NCBI GenBank assembly: GCA_015075645.1
Contig: JABTUF010000005.1
Location: forward strand, 248,001 to 312,000
Reading direction: 5' to 3'
DNA: 64,000 bases
Origin: Burkholderiales bacterium
Lineage (GTDB): Bacteria > Pseudomonadota > Gammaproteobacteria > Burkholderiales > Casimicrobiaceae
The translations under genes and the position numbers were made by a program. How positions within the stretch are numbered: position 1 is the stretch's first letter; each line of letters begins with the position of its first letter. Positions 63,935-64,000 of the stretch are shown here, in pieces. The notes beneath the pieces were generated by a model. The model saw only the letters and a list, made by a program, of their open reading frames with translations. It searched no databases and was not told the DNA's origin.

Positions 63935-64000
63935 TTGAAAACTCGAATTCTCGCGATCACCACGGTACTGGCCGTCGGCTTCTCCGGCACCTGTTTCGCC
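63935..64000 (+). CDS. exported protein, 5' end only (runs past the window)
   Basis: TTG at 63935, preceded by AGGGAGG with about 5 bases spacing, opens a frame that encodes a signal peptide: KTRILAITTVLAVGFSGTCF then Ala, with a basic start and a hydrophobic core. The mature protein lies beyond 64000, so no function can be given. It directly follows the REP array. Confidence 0.6.
   Translation, partial: MKTRILAITTVLAVGFSGTCFA

Noticed and set aside
63029..63938. Open frames with repeated peptide blocks across the array after rho
   Set aside because: They exist only because the repeat period is 81, a multiple of 3. Blocks appear in several frames and both strands, and irregular units break them.

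Overview
The window is about 70% G+C and carries genes on both strands with very little space between them. Gene content points to a Betaproteobacterium, most likely Burkholderiales or a close relative: a Bug-type solute receptor, DUF2970 and DUF2917 proteins, stand-alone rnfB followed by nth and DUF1841, the trxA-rho pair, FdxA-type ferredoxin, SelU, and a periplasmic nitrate reductase. The class is a confident inference; the family is not resolved. There is one tRNA (Ser-TGA) and no rRNA, CRISPR array, prophage or intact insertion sequence.

Layout. 1-3 kb: an HxlR regulator divergent from a cytochrome P460, a LysR regulator divergent from a DUF2917 protein, and two tiny related genes behind a Fur-box-like palindrome. 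3-8.5 kb: clpB with a heat-shock promoter, a DUF2970 protein, and tryptophan catabolism genes kynA-kynU. 8.5-14.5 kb: a lipoprotein hydrolase joined to a NatAB-like ABC exporter, then a Bug receptor with an acyl-CoA-ligase-like enzyme. 14.5-20.3 kb: truncated haemoglobin, a YbbAP-like ABC system divergent from a TesA-like esterase, selU, and a phzF fragment. 20.4-24 kb: a DUF1800/DUF1501 pair and a PolB-like exonuclease. 24-35.8 kb: cysM, a ComEA-like protein, hldD, alr, lplT, two TPM proteins with lemA, a family-4 uracil-DNA glycosylase, rimI, tsaB, rlmD and a Bax-inhibitor-1 protein. 36-43 kb: tRNA-Ser, a dihydrolipoamide-dehydrogenase-like flavoprotein, wrbA, catalase, two LysE exporters, an unknown protein and a PaiB-like protein. 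43.1-47.1 kb: napEDABC. 47.2-57 kb: a class III cyclase fused to a coiled coil and an extracytoplasmic domain, a GspE/PilB ATPase, a REP cluster, a YbaY-like lipoprotein, MFS transporter-pncB, corA, a CDF metal exporter and an acyltransferase. 57-64 kb: rnfB, a secreted repeat protein, nth, DUF1841, two small cytochromes c, fdxA, trxA, rho, a long tandem REP array, and the start of a secreted protein cut by the window edge.

How the genes work together. Clear units are kynA-kynU (tryptophan to anthranilate, formamidase not seen), napEDABC (periplasmic nitrate reduction fed from the quinol pool by NapC), MFS-pncB (NAD salvage with a coupled transporter), rimI-udg, lemA-TPM-TPM (envelope) and rnfB-TPR-nth-DUF1841 (overlapping starts and stops throughout). 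Many starts overlap the previous stop as ATGA, GTGA or TGATG, indicating translational coupling. Five genes have a -10-like hexamer ending only 6-7 bases before the start codon, which suggests leaderless mRNAs.

The least explained features are the Fur-box-linked small paralogue pair at 2.5-3.0 kb, the REP family shared by the 50.9 kb cluster and the 63.1-63.9 kb array, a 31-base element shared by two distant intergenic regions, three GGTKAC heptamers spaced exactly 10 bases apart before the DUF1800 gene, and the modular cyclase at 47.2 kb.
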